Assembly (NCBI GenBank): GCA_005116895.1
Contig: SWDO01000004.1
Span: 358,642-419,780, forward strand
Length of the DNA stretch: 61,139 nt
Source: Nitrospira sp.
GTDB taxonomy: Bacteria; Nitrospirota; Nitrospiria; Nitrospirales; Nitrospiraceae
Reading direction: 5' to 3'
The position numbers were made by a program, and so were the translations under genes. Positions 10,601 to 18,544 of this stretch are shown here, piece by piece. The notes under the pieces were generated by a model. The model had not been told where the DNA came from. It did not search any database and saw only the letters and a list, made by a program, of their open reading frames with translations. How positions within the stretch are numbered: the stretch's first letter is position 1; each line of letters begins with the position of its first letter.

Positions 10601-13078
10601 ATGCCCCCTGATGAACGCTTAGGTCACATCGCGATAGAAGACGAGATGAAGTCGTCGTACCTCGATTATGCGATGAGCGTCATCGTAGGACGAGCGCTGC
10701 CCGACGTCCGCGATGGGCTTAAACCGGTTCATCGCCGCATCCTGTTCGGCATGAACGAAATGGGCCTCGCCTCCAATCGGACCTACCGCAAGTCAGCCAA
10801 AATCGTGGGCGAGATCATGGGCAACTATCACCCACACGGTGATACGGCCATTTACGATACTCTCGTGCGGATGGCGCAGAATTTCAACATGCGCTATCCC
10901 CTCGTCGACGGCCAGGGCAACTATGGATCGATGGACGGCGATTCAGCGGCTGCGATGCGTTATACCGAAGCGCGCATGACTAAGCTTGCCGAAGAGATGC
11001 TGGCCGACATCGACAAGGAAACGGTCGACTTCGGTCCGAACTACGACGAATCGAGACAGGAGCCACTGGTGTTGCCGAGCAGGGTGCCGAATCTCCTCAT
11101 TAACGGAGCGGGCGGCATCGCGGTCGGCTATGCCACGAATATCCCGACGCATAACATTGCTGAGATCATCGATGGATTGCTTCTGCTGTTGGAGAATCAA
11201 GACGTCACGATCGCTCAGTTGATGAAGAAGATCCCGGGGCCAGATTTTCCAACGGCTGGGTTCATCTACGGCATGAGCGGTATCAAGGACGCTTATGAGA
11301 CCGGTCGGGGTCTCTTGAAGCTGCGGGCCAAGGTCGTGGTAGAGATCGACGAACGTACAGACCGCGAACGGCTCATCGTGACGGAGATTCCGTATCAAGT
11401 CAACAAAGTGTCATTGATCAAGAAAATTGCGGAGCTGGTTCAGGAAGACCGGATCAAAGGCATCTCTGATTTGCGAGATGAGTCATCGGATCGTGAGGGG
11501 GTCCGGGTGGTCATCGAGCTCAAGCGAGGTGAAATCCCGCTGGTCGTGCTGAATAATCTTTACAAACACACCCCTCTTGAAACCACCTTCGGCGTTATCA
11601 TGCTGGCGCTGGTCAACAATCGTCCAGAAGTCCTGAATCTCAAACAAATTCTGCATCATTTCCTTGATCACCGACGGGAAGTCGTCGTCCGCCGCACCGC
11701 CTACGAGCTGCGCAAGGCGGAAGAGCGGGCGCATATCCTCGAAGGGCTCAAGATCGCACTCGACAATCTCGATGCCGTGATCGCTCTCATACGTCGATCG
11801 CAATCGCCGGACGAAGCACGGGCCGGGTTGATGCACCAGTTTGGCCTTACCGATATCCAAGCTCACGCGATCCTGGACATGCGGCTCCAGCGCTTAACGC
11901 AGCTTGAACGGACTAAACTCGTCGAAGAGTACCAAGACGTGCTGAAGCAGATTGAGTATTTGAAGTCCATTCTCGCCAACCAGGAACTGGTCCGGACGAT
12001 CATTAAGGATGAGCTGACCGAAATTCGGGAAGCGTATAAGGACGAGCGGCGTACGCAGATCGTCAAGGAAGAGGCGGAAATCACTCTGGAGGATCTGATT
12101 GCAGCAGAAGAAGTGATCGTCACGATCTCTCATGCCGGATACATCAAACGAAATGCCGTGTCGCTCTATCGTGCCCAGCGACGAGGAGGAAAAGGCAAGA
12201 TCGGCATGGGGATCAAGGAGGAGGATTTCGTCGTGAATCTCTTCACGGCCTCCACGCATGATTCATTGCTCTTTTTCACGGATGCCGGCAAGGTGTATTG
12301 GTTAAAGGTTCATGAAATTCCTGAGGCCAGCCGTGGCGCAAAGGGCAAAGCGCTCGTCAATCTGCTCGCGCTATCGAGTAATGAAAAAGTCACGGCCACA
12401 TTGCCGGTGAAAGAGTTCAGGGACGACCGGTATATCGTGATGGGCACCAAGAAGGGCATCATCAAAAAGACGGAACTATCCGCGTTCAGCAATCCACGGC
12501 AAGGTGGGATCATCGCCTTGGGACTTGAGAGCGGTGATAGACTGATCAGTGTTCAACTGACTGATGGACAGCGGGAAATCCTTCTCGGGACACGGCAAGG
12601 CCTCACCATTCGCTTCAAAGAAGAAGAGGTGAGATCCATGGGCCGGACGGCGTATGGGGTGAAAGGGATCACGCTCGAAGAGGGAAACGAAGTTATCGGG
12701 ATGGAAACCATCACCCCTGATTCAACGACCTCCATCTTGACCGTCACGGAAGGCGGCTACGGCAAACGAACGCCTGTGGGCGAATACCGTATCCAGGGTC
12801 GTGGCGGCAAAGGCATCATCAGCGTCAAGACGACGGAGCGAAACGGTCTGGCGGTGGGATTCCTTCAAGTACGAGATGACGACCAAATCATGTTGATGGC
12901 GGCGCAAGGGAAAGTGCTTCGGTGCAAAGTTGACGATATCCGGGAGATCGGCCGGAATACTCAAGGTGTCCGCATTCTCGACCTCGACGGTGAGGGAGAC
13001 CGAGTGGTGGGCGTCGCCAGATTAGCGGAAGTGGTCGAACGAGAGGACGCGGGTTCGGAAGACACGCCCGAAGCCTAG
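10601..13078 (+). CDS. gyrA: DNA gyrase subunit A
   Basis: The DNA breakage-reunion subunit of gyrase, 825 residues. The catalytic tyrosine is in AAAMRYTEARM (about residue 126). The N-terminal SYLDYAMSVIVGRALPDVRDGLKPVHRRIL block is typical. The C-terminal beta-pinwheel repeats contain the GyrA-box-type QRRGGKGKIGM that separates gyrase from topoisomerase IV. In the quinolone-response region the motif reads HPHGDTAIYD, with threonine at the position of E. coli Ser83 and aspartate retained at the 87 position. It pairs with the gyrB gene just upstream. Confidence 0.97.
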   Translation: MPPDERLGHIAIEDEMKSSYLDYAMSVIVGRALPDVRDGLKPVHRRILFGMNEMGLASNRTYRKSAKIVGEIMGNYHPHGDTAIYDTLVRMAQNFNMRYPLVDGQGNYGSMDGDSAAAMRYTEARMTKLAEEMLADIDKETVDFGPNYDESRQEPLVLPSRVPNLLINGAGGIAVGYATNIPTHNIAEIIDGLLLLLENQDVTIAQLMKKIPGPDFPTAGFIYGMSGIKDAYETGRGLLKLRAKVVVEIDERTDRERLIVTEIPYQVNKVSLIKKIAELVQEDRIKGISDLRDESSDREGVRVVIELKRGEIPLVVLNNLYKHTPLETTFGVIMLALVNNRPEVLNLKQILHHFLDHRREVVVRRTAYELRKAEERAHILEGLKIALDNLDAVIALIRRSQSPDEARAGLMHQFGLTDIQAHAILDMRLQRLTQLERTKLVEEYQDVLKQIEYLKSILANQELVRTIIKDELTEIREAYKDERRTQIVKEEAEITLEDLIAAEEVIVTISHAGYIKRNAVSLYRAQRRGGKGKIGMGIKEEDFVVNLFTASTHDSLLFFTDAGKVYWLKVHEIPEASRGAKGKALVNLLALSSNEKVTATLPVKEFRDDRYIVMGTKKGIIKKTELSAFSNPRQGGIIALGLESGDRLISVQLTDGQREILLGTRQGLTIRFKEEEVRSMGRTAYGVKGITLEEGNEVIGMETITPDSTTSILTVTEGGYGKRTPVGEYRIQGRGGKGIISVKTTERNGLAVGFLQVRDDDQIMLMAAQGKVLRCKVDDIREIGRNTQGVRILDLDGEGDRVVGVARLAEVVEREDAGSEDTPEA

Positions 13079-13103
13079 TCCGACCGAGCCGCGTAGTTGT
13101 TCC

Positions 13104-13721
13104 ATGCACGAGCAAGCGTCTTCTTCTATGTCTCCGTCTTCCTCCGGTCCCAAAACCAAGAAGCCGCTGGATATCGTCGTCAAATTCGCACTGAGCGTCT
13201 TTGTGGGATCTTTTGCCTTGATCTGGGGGGGTATGTACCTCAGCCGCCCCGATCGATCGATTCCTCCCTATACGGTCGGTGCACAATCAAGCCAGATCGT
13301 CACCACGGACGTTCCCCGCGGAACCACCGATGAGGAGATCGAATCGCTGGTGAAGCGTTTTCGAAAGGTCGGCCACCAAACGCACGATTTTGCTCGCATG
13401 AAGATCCACCCAACCACTCCAGGCGATACCGGTGGCTGGTATAGACAGATCACGATTTACGTGTTCGACGACCACGGATGGACCGACCCAGAGGTACTGG
13501 TGAAGTATCTGGCTGGGGATGCCACAGTCATCAACGACTATGAACGGCACATGCGCGGGTACTATCGATTGCAGGATCAGGAAGAAGAAGGAGGCGTGGG
13601 ACCCATCCCTAAGAATGGCCACATCTCCAGTGACACACGGATCCTCTTTAAGGGACGCGTGACGGACTCTTTACCGGTGGAGGCGGAGCCTGCACAAGGT
13701 AAGCCGATATCACCTTTCTAA
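13104..13721 (+). CDS. Membrane-anchored protein of unknown function
   Basis: A 205-residue protein with a short serine-rich cytoplasmic N-terminus, one predicted transmembrane helix at about residues 23-46 (KFALSVFVGSFALIWGGMYL), then a soluble domain of roughly 150 residues. The soluble part is rich in charged residues, with KRFRKVGHQTHDFARMKI and a GHISSDTRILFKGRV end. I recognise no family. It lies 25 bp after gyrA on the same strand. Its last 74 bp overlap the 3' end of the convergent DciA-like gene. Confidence 0.6.
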   Translation: MHEQASSSMSPSSSGPKTKKPLDIVVKFALSVFVGSFALIWGGMYLSRPDRSIPPYTVGAQSSQIVTTDVPRGTTDEEIESLVKRFRKVGHQTHDFARMKIHPTTPGDTGGWYRQITIYVFDDHGWTDPEVLVKYLAGDATVINDYERHMRGYYRLQDQEEEGGVGPIPKNGHISSDTRILFKGRVTDSLPVEAEPAQGKPISPF

Positions 13722-14151
13722 AGTGCTCACGGAGCGCGGGGTCTTGAATGACGGTGGTATGCGAGCACACCTCAGCTGAAGATTCTCCTGGCTGCGGTGA
13801 TCCGAGGTCCGTGGTGGGAGGCGCGGAAGAAGCCTCCGAATCGGCGGGAATCTCTCCGACCCGACACGCAATGTCGGTCACACACTCGGTCCCGAACTCT
13901 GCCTGCAGCTTCGTTAAGAGCGCGGGTTTGAGGAACGTCAGTTGTTGGAGCCAGACGGAGTTTCTGACGACGAGGTAGAGCTTCTTGAAGCGGATCTGGG
14001 TCGGCCAGGTATGAGACGCCATGGGCTCACCCACGAGTTCATGCCAACGACGCTGCAAGCGAAGTTCCAGCAGTCTTGATTCAAGACCAAGCCGCTTGGA
14101 AAGACCGGACAGGATGCTTCCAAAGGAATCGAGTGTGCGCGGGCCAGCCAT
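13648..14151 (-). CDS. DUF721 / DciA-like protein
   Basis: The first 90 residues match the DUF721 family, whose founding member DciA loads or operates the replicative helicase in bacteria lacking DnaC: LLELRLQRRWHELVGEPMASHTWP followed by a basic, hydrophobic segment with LYLVVRNSVWLQQLTFLKPALLTKL. The rest (to residue 167) is proline- and serine-rich and probably disordered. Finding such a gene near dnaA, dnaN and gyrase fits a replication role. It overlaps the convergent upstream gene by 74 bp at the 3' ends. Confidence 0.75.
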   Translation of the reverse strand: MAGPRTLDSFGSILSGLSKRLGLESRLLELRLQRRWHELVGEPMASHTWPTQIRFKKLYLVVRNSVWLQQLTFLKPALLTKLQAEFGTECVTDIACRVGEIPADSEASSAPPTTDLGSPQPGESSAEVCSHTTVIQDPALREHFRKVISAYLVQAPPPPVKSPSRVP

Positions 14152-14197
14152 GTGGCATCATAAGTGGTAGCGGAGAAATAGATCAAGGTGTCGGGTT

Positions 14198-14671
14198 ATG
14201 GCTAAAGAGACAGAAGATCAGGGGAAGATCGTGGCTACCAATCGGAAGGCCTACCACGATTATTTTATCGAAGAAAAGTTCGAGGCCGGGATTGTGCTCA
14301 AGGGCACCGAGGTGAAATCGCTTCGGGACAGGCGAGTGAACTTACAAGACAGTTATGCGGACGTCAAAGAGGGCGAGGTTTTTCTCCATCATTGCCATAT
14401 CAGTCCCTATAGTCACGGCAACATGATGAACCACGACCCGATCAGGACCCGTAAATTGCTTCTGCATCGAAAGGAGATCAACAAGCTTCTGGGGAAAACC
14501 CAGCAGAAGGGCCTTACGCTGATCCCGCTCCGCATCTATTTTTCCGAGCGGGGCCAGGTCAAGGTCGAACTGGGGTTAGCCAAGGGGAAGAAGCAGCATG
14601 ATCGTCGAGAATCGATCAAAGCTCGGGAAGCTGGCAGAGAAGTGGAACGAGCGATCAAAGAACGAAATTAG
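14198..14671 (+). CDS. smpB: SsrA-binding protein SmpB
   Basis: A 157-residue tmRNA-binding protein that delivers tmRNA to stalled ribosomes. Diagnostic stretches are [20 protein letters not shown] near the N-terminus, [21 protein letters not shown], and the basic C-terminal tail rich in Lys/Arg ([20 protein letters not shown]) that enters the mRNA channel. It starts 46 bp from the divergent DciA-like gene. I looked for the tmRNA gene itself downstream and do not see it in the window. Confidence 0.97.
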   Translation: MAKETEDQGKIVATNRKAYHDYFIEEKFEAGIVLKGTEVKSLRDRRVNLQDSYADVKEGEVFLHHCHISPYSHGNMMNHDPIRTRKLLLHRKEINKLLGKTQQKGLTLIPLRIYFSERGQVKVELGLAKGKKQHDRRESIKAREAGREVERAIKERN

Positions 14672-14902
14672 GGTGGAAGTTCCCTCTTCGATCGACGCGC
14701 GTTGACGATCAAGAATCCCCTCCGCTTTCACCTCAACGAACTCGACCGACACAACGTGGAAATCGTACCGTGCCCAGCCCATGGGTGGCGGATGCCATAC
14801 AGGGCGTGGGCGTTGTGTCGGTACGCGTGGGTGCTTGGTGTTCTATCTCGAAGGAACAACGGCCTCCTCTTTTCTAGTCGAGAGAGGAGACGGTTCTCCT
14901 TA

Positions 14903-14986
14903 CTATTCGCGGTCAAGGTATACGGCTTTGTACATCACTCCAAGAACAGCAGTCAGGGCGAGCAACGCAAAGAATATCGTCATCAT
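14903..14986 (-). CDS. 27-residue membrane microprotein A
   Basis: A small ORF starting with tandem ATG codons (14986), 27 residues, mostly one hydrophobic helix (FFALLALTAVLGVMY) with a charged end LDRE. Just upstream stands AAAGGAGGTGA, a perfect match to the 16S anti-Shine-Dalgarno, four to six bases from the start. A conserved promoter module lies at 15016-15068. It aligns without gaps to the ORF at 15472-15552, sharing L-x-A-[VI]-[LF]-G-V-x-Y. Single-helix proteins of this size often stabilise or modulate a larger membrane complex, as CydX or KdpF do, but no family is recognised. The shared regulation with the adjacent two-component system is inference. Confidence 0.75.
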   Translation of the reverse strand: MMTIFFALLALTAVLGVMYKAVYLDRE

Positions 14987-15015
14987 AGATCTTCACCTCC
15001 TTTCATCTGATGAAA

Positions 15016-15068
15016 AGCATAGCTCTCGACTATGAAGAGTCTGTGATGAAATCATGAAGACGTCTTCA
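15016..15068 (-). promoter_or_regulatory. Operator-promoter module of microprotein A
   Basis: Read on the minus strand: TGAAGA-N2-TCTTCA (15055-15068, inside a 22-bp perfect palindrome 15051-15072), N5, TCATCA (15044-15049), N6, CTTCAT (15032-15037), N10, TATGCT (15016-15021) as the -10 hexamer. The half-sites are spaced by about one helical turn, as in OmpR/CusR-family operators, and the most proximal one sits close to where a -35 would be. The same elements with identical spacing precede microprotein B. Confidence 0.8.
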
Positions 15069-15086
15069 TGATTCGGCGACCGAACC

Positions 15087-15266
15087 TCATGCCAACTGAT
15101 CGGCGAATAACAACAGCAAGTGATGGATATCGCGAAACTCTTCGAAGACGAACTGCCCGAATAATGAGGCCGTGTCTAGAAAGCCGTAGTGCTTACGTAG
15201 GGAGTGACTCGTAGGCGGATGAGGGCAGTACCAGACTGCATGATTAGCCTGATCGGGGTCTGCGAA
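15087..15266 (-). pseudogene. Open coding-like frame without a start codon
   Basis: Between the two microprotein genes the minus strand holds 60 open codons after a TAG at 15267-15269. The translation looks protein-like (VWYCPHPPTSHSLRKHYGFL, then FGQFVFEEFRDIHH) and ends with TGA at 15087-15089, but it has no ATG, GTG or usable TTG near its 5' end. Upstream of the TAG the same frame stays open to 15539. CxxC motifs occur there in two different frames. I take it for the remnant of a small gene; no family is recognised. Confidence 0.35.
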
Positions 15267-15471
15267 CTAACAAGGGGCCACGGCGACACCGAACCAGACG
15301 CCTGTGATGTTGCTGGTATGACTAACCGAGATTACAGCACGACTCACAGACCATGTGGAAACCACTGGGGGTGAGCACGAGTCACAAGTGCGTACGTGAC
15401 TGGCAAGCATGACTGTCTCTGCCCCGCTCCCCGTCTCCAGCAGGTCGCTCCACGGCATTGTCCGAGTCGGG

Positions 15472-15552
15472 TCACCTGCTCGCAAGCTGCAACATCGCGT
15501 ATGACACTCCGAATATGGCGGCCAATAAGAACACTTCAATAAAGGAAATCAT
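15472..15552 (-). CDS. 26-residue membrane microprotein B
   Basis: A small ORF of 26 residues: short N-terminus MISFIE, a hydrophobic helix (VFLLAAIFGVSYAMLQL) and an ASR end. It is preceded by AAAGGGGGTGA about nine bases before the ATG and by a promoter module at 15585-15637. It is the ungapped paralogue of microprotein A (8 of 26 positions identical, counted by eye from the second Met of A). It lies downstream of the kinase gene on the same strand, separated by its own operator. Function unknown. Confidence 0.75.
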   Translation of the reverse strand: MISFIEVFLLAAIFGVSYAMLQLASR

Positions 15553-15584
15553 GATTGTTGTTCACCCCCTTTCGCTTTCCTACC

Positions 15585-15637
15585 TTTATACGCCTCCAAG
15601 ATGAAGCAGCCATGATGAGACCGTGAAGAATTCTTCA
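15585..15637 (-). promoter_or_regulatory. Operator-promoter module of microprotein B
   Basis: On the minus strand: TGAAGA-N2-TCTTCA (15624-15637), N5, TCATCA (15613-15618), N6, CTTCAT (15601-15606), N10, TATAAA (15585-15590). Every spacing equals that in the module of microprotein A, while the spacer bases differ, which is what a regulator-binding site under selection looks like. Confidence 0.8.
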
Positions 15638-15772
15638 TGATGTGTGCCCCCTTCTACGTCTATCCTGGTGACAAAGGTCAATTCACCACAACGCGACCCA
15701 CGGCGAACAACCCTAGAGCTTGTGGAATCTATCGATTCAGATTGTGGCGAGAGGGCCAGGATTCTAACAGGC

Positions 15773-17194
15773 TTAGGCGAACGCTTTTTGCTGGGCGAAG
15801 GCCGGGAGACGCAGGGTAAAGACAGAGCCTTTGTTAACTTCGCTTGTAACGGAAATGCTCCCGCCGTGAGCATCCATGATTTCTTTCACGATGGGCAGTC
15901 CAAGCCCTGTGCCAGCGGAATCTTTCGCCCTGGCCCAATCGGTGCGGTAGAATCGCTCGAACAGATGGGGAATATTCTCGGGTTCGATTCCGTGGCCTGT
16001 GTCCTCGACCGCCACTGTCACGTCTTGACCGACGGAGTGCAGGCGGATAGTCACGGCTCCACCGGATGGAGTGTACCGCAGCGCATTGTCGAGTAAATTG
16101 ATCAATGCTTGTTTGAGCCACTGAGCATCGCCGAGAACGACGGAAACCGGTTGGGATTCAAACCGCAATGTGATCTGACGGTCATCCGCCAAGAGCATCA
16201 ATTCATCCACGAGCTCTTGAATCAGAGGTTCCACGGCGAGCGGGACGAGATTGACCGGAGGTTTACTACTGGTGAATTTCGCGAGCGTCAAGAGTGGACG
16301 GGTCAAGGCGATGAGCCGATCCACTTGCTGGAGATTGTTGAGTAACACTTCATGATATTCTTCCGGGGTCCTCGCTTTCATCAGCGCCACTTCTAGGTTT
16401 CCCTGCAGGATGGTCAGAGGGGTCTTCATCTCATGGGCGGCGATCTCGCAGAAGTTCCGTTGGACCTCGCTACTGCGTTGGAACTGATCCAAGACGGAGT
16501 TGACCGCCTGGGTGAGTCGCCGAAATTCTCGATAGGGTGAATCCATCGCCAGGCGCTTCCCCAGATCGGTTTCCGACATCGTTTCGGCGCCCGTGCACAA
16601 CGCGTCGATTGGGGCCAACACCTTCTTTGCCAACCAGAGGCTGCCGACCCAGGCGACAAGCAGCGTCGCTCCGGACCCGAGGGCGAGCAGAAATACAAGG
16701 CCATTCAGAGTTTCCCGGTAATGAAGCAGCGAGGTTTGTGCCTGCAGAACATACCGCAGTTGGCCGTCTTGTACGGTAGACAGATATACGTGTCGAACAG
16801 GGACACTGGTCGAGTCAACCGTTTCAAACACCGTGTGATCACGCTCGACTCGTTGAAGCACGTCAGCTGGAATTGAAGGCGGCGTTGCTGTGTTGGAACT
16901 TGTCCAGATGAGCCGACCATCAGGAGAAAACACTTGAAGAGAATGCGGCACTTCCGGAAGCTCATATGAACGCCGCACATCGGCGGCAAGCGCGCCGCCC
17001 TGACCTCTTCGCGTGAGTATTTCGGGGTGCTGCTCCACGATCTTGGCAAGCGTCTCTGCCAACGCGAAGAGTTGTCCATCCACAAAACGATGCAGCAGAA
17101 CCTCGCTCACCGCGTACACGAGCGCGGAAAACAAGATGAGGCCTGCCATCAAGACGAAGGCGGACCAACTGATCAAACCGCGTAGAGATTTCAT
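15773..17194 (-). CDS. Sensor histidine kinase, CusS/heavy-metal type architecture
   Basis: A 473-residue membrane kinase. TM1 lies at about residues 10-30 and TM2 at about 163-187. The periplasmic sensor domain between them is about 130 residues, followed by a HAMP linker. The dimerisation domain carries the phosphorylated histidine in EIAAHEMKTPLTILQGNLEV. The catalytic domain shows N box LINLLDNALRYTP, G1 DTGHGI and G2 GTGLGLPIVKEI. The start ATG overlaps the stop of the response regulator gene by four bases, so the pair is translationally coupled. The signal is unknown. The genes directly downstream are microproteins with shared operators. Confidence 0.93.
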   Translation of the reverse strand: MKSLRGLISWSAFVLMAGLILFSALVYAVSEVLLHRFVDGQLFALAETLAKIVEQHPEILTRRGQGGALAADVRRSYELPEVPHSLQVFSPDGRLIWTSSNTATPPSIPADVLQRVERDHTVFETVDSTSVPVRHVYLSTVQDGQLRYVLQAQTSLLHYRETLNGLVFLLALGSGATLLVAWVGSLWLAKKVLAPIDALCTGAETMSETDLGKRLAMDSPYREFRRLTQAVNSVLDQFQRSSEVQRNFCEIAAHEMKTPLTILQGNLEVALMKARTPEEYHEVLLNNLQQVDRLIALTRPLLTLAKFTSSKPPVNLVPLAVEPLIQELVDELMLLADDRQITLRFESQPVSVVLGDAQWLKQALINLLDNALRYTPSGGAVTIRLHSVGQDVTVAVEDTGHGIEPENIPHLFERFYRTDWARAKDSAGTGLGLPIVKEIMDAHGGSISVTSEVNKGSVFTLRLPAFAQQKAFA

Positions 17195-17874
17195 GCCGAT
17201 GAGTCCGGCTCCTCGAGCATGTACCCTGCGCCGCGGACTGTTGCGATCAAAGGCGGAGAAAAATCCCGGTCGATCTTCGCGCGCAAGGCTCGAATATGAG
17301 CGTCGACGATGTTTGTCATTGGGTCATAGCTGATATCCCACACATGTTCAATGATCGCGGTACGCGTAAGCACACGATTCTTGTTTCGCAAGAGGAATTC
17401 AAGCAAGGCATATTCTTTATTTGTCAGAGCGATTTCTTGTCCTGCCCGCCAGACACGATGAGAAGCCGGATCCAGCTTTAGATCTGCTGCTTGGAGATGG
17501 ACCAGTGGTTGCTGACTGCCCCGGCGCAAGAGTGCCCGGATTTGAGCCAGCAGTTCCACGAACGCGAACGGTTTTGGCAGAAATTGGTCTGCGCCGGTAT
17601 CAAACCCCGACACCTTGTCCTCCACCGTGTTGCGCGCGGTCAGAAGCAGCACCGGCGTCATGAACCCCTTGTCTCGAACACGGCGGCAGAGGGTGAGGCC
17701 GTCAAGCTTGGGGAGCATAATGTCCAAGATCAGCAGATCGTACGCGTTGCCCAACGCCAATGCCAAGCCTTCTTCACCGTCGGCGGCCACGTCCACCACA
17801 TAGTGCTCTTCTTTCAATCCTTTTCTGATGAATTGAGCCAGATCGGCGTCGTCTTCAACGAGCAGAATTCTCAT
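17191..17874 (-). CDS. OmpR/CusR-family response regulator
   Basis: A 227-residue regulator. The receiver domain has the acidic pocket EDD (residues 7-9), the phosphoacceptor Asp in LLILDIMLPKLDGL, the Thr in LLTARN and the Lys in LPKPF. The C-terminal winged-helix domain ends in the typical VDAHIRALRAKID...TVRGAGYML. It would dimerise on phosphorylation and bind inverted or direct repeats. The TGAAGA-N2-TCTTCA palindromes before the two microprotein genes resemble the palindromic boxes of CopR/CusR regulators. Encoded just ahead of its kinase. Confidence 0.95.
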   Translation of the reverse strand: MRILLVEDDADLAQFIRKGLKEEHYVVDVAADGEEGLALALGNAYDLLILDIMLPKLDGLTLCRRVRDKGFMTPVLLLTARNTVEDKVSGFDTGADQFLPKPFAFVELLAQIRALLRRGSQQPLVHLQAADLKLDPASHRVWRAGQEIALTNKEYALLEFLLRNKNRVLTRTAIIEHVWDISYDPMTNIVDAHIRALRAKIDRDFSPPLIATVRGAGYMLEEPDSSA

Positions 17875-17926
17875 GGCCTATCCTTATGACTGGACCTCAC
17901 GGACCGGCAGCGGAGGGAGCGATGGG

Positions 17927-18544
17927 TCAACAGAGAACGCTTTTACAGTCCGTGACCACCAGGTTGGTTGCTTTTTCGTCAAGATCGAGGTCGATAGTCA
18001 GCCAGGCGATTCCGACCGCTCGCTCATCCTGGTGGGCTCCACCGCTCCCCTCAAGAAGGCTAACGACATAATAGCGGCCGGCAGGAACTTTCGTGAACCA
18101 AAAATGTCCGGTTGGATTAGCTCTCGTCGTGCGAAGATAGGGAATCAGTTTCTTATCGGTCAGCAGGTGGGCCATCACCTCACGAAGGCATTCCACAGGG
18201 GACCCATGAGGTACAGGGCTTTCTGGGGACGATGCTCCGCTCTTGGATGGGCACGAGTTCTCTCGCACATGTTTGTCGAACCAGTAGCGAGTAGAGGAAG
18301 CCATTGGAATCAGGTAGATCGAGGCCCCCGCCTGAGTCACGGCTTTTCCAGAGGATGCCCGCAAGAACACCTGTCCGGCCGCACCTCCTCGACCTTTTGC
18401 CCTGTAGGCGAAGAGCTCTTTCTCGTTGAAGGTTGGTGGGATCGATGAGCCCGACACCACCGCCTGTGCTGGTGTCGCGTGGACGCTGCTGATCAGCACT
18501 AGACTCATGAACCAGCACCTGAGTTGCCCGTCATGCCACGTCAT
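17927..18544 (-). CDS. Secreted protein of unknown function
   Basis: A 205-residue protein whose first 30 residues form a signal peptide (LRCWFMSLVLISSVHATPAQA). The mature part includes GGAAGQVFLRASSGKAVTQAG and, near the end, HFWFTKVPAGRYYVVSLLEG, which looks like a carboxypeptidase-regulatory or transthyretin-like beta fold, though this is only a resemblance. The ATG overlaps the stop of the upstream FTR-like gene (ATGA), so the two are translationally coupled. It lies 52 bp upstream of the response regulator, so all four genes may share one transcript. Confidence 0.65.
   Translation of the reverse strand: MTWHDGQLRCWFMSLVLISSVHATPAQAVVSGSSIPPTFNEKELFAYRAKGRGGAAGQVFLRASSGKAVTQAGASIYLIPMASSTRYWFDKHVRENSCPSKSGASSPESPVPHGSPVECLREVMAHLLTDKKLIPYLRTTRANPTGHFWFTKVPAGRYYVVSLLEGSGGAHQDERAVGIAWLTIDLDLDEKATNLVVTDCKSVLC

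Noticed and set aside
14672..14902. Search for tmRNA (ssrA) next to smpB
   Set aside because: No paired tRNA-like ends, no GGTTCGATTC T-arm with CCA and no tag frame could be found in the spacer.
15051..15072. The 22-bp perfect palindrome considered as a terminator
   Set aside because: No T-run follows on either strand, and the same core recurs with fixed spacing before a -10 hexamer at the second site, which marks it as an operator.
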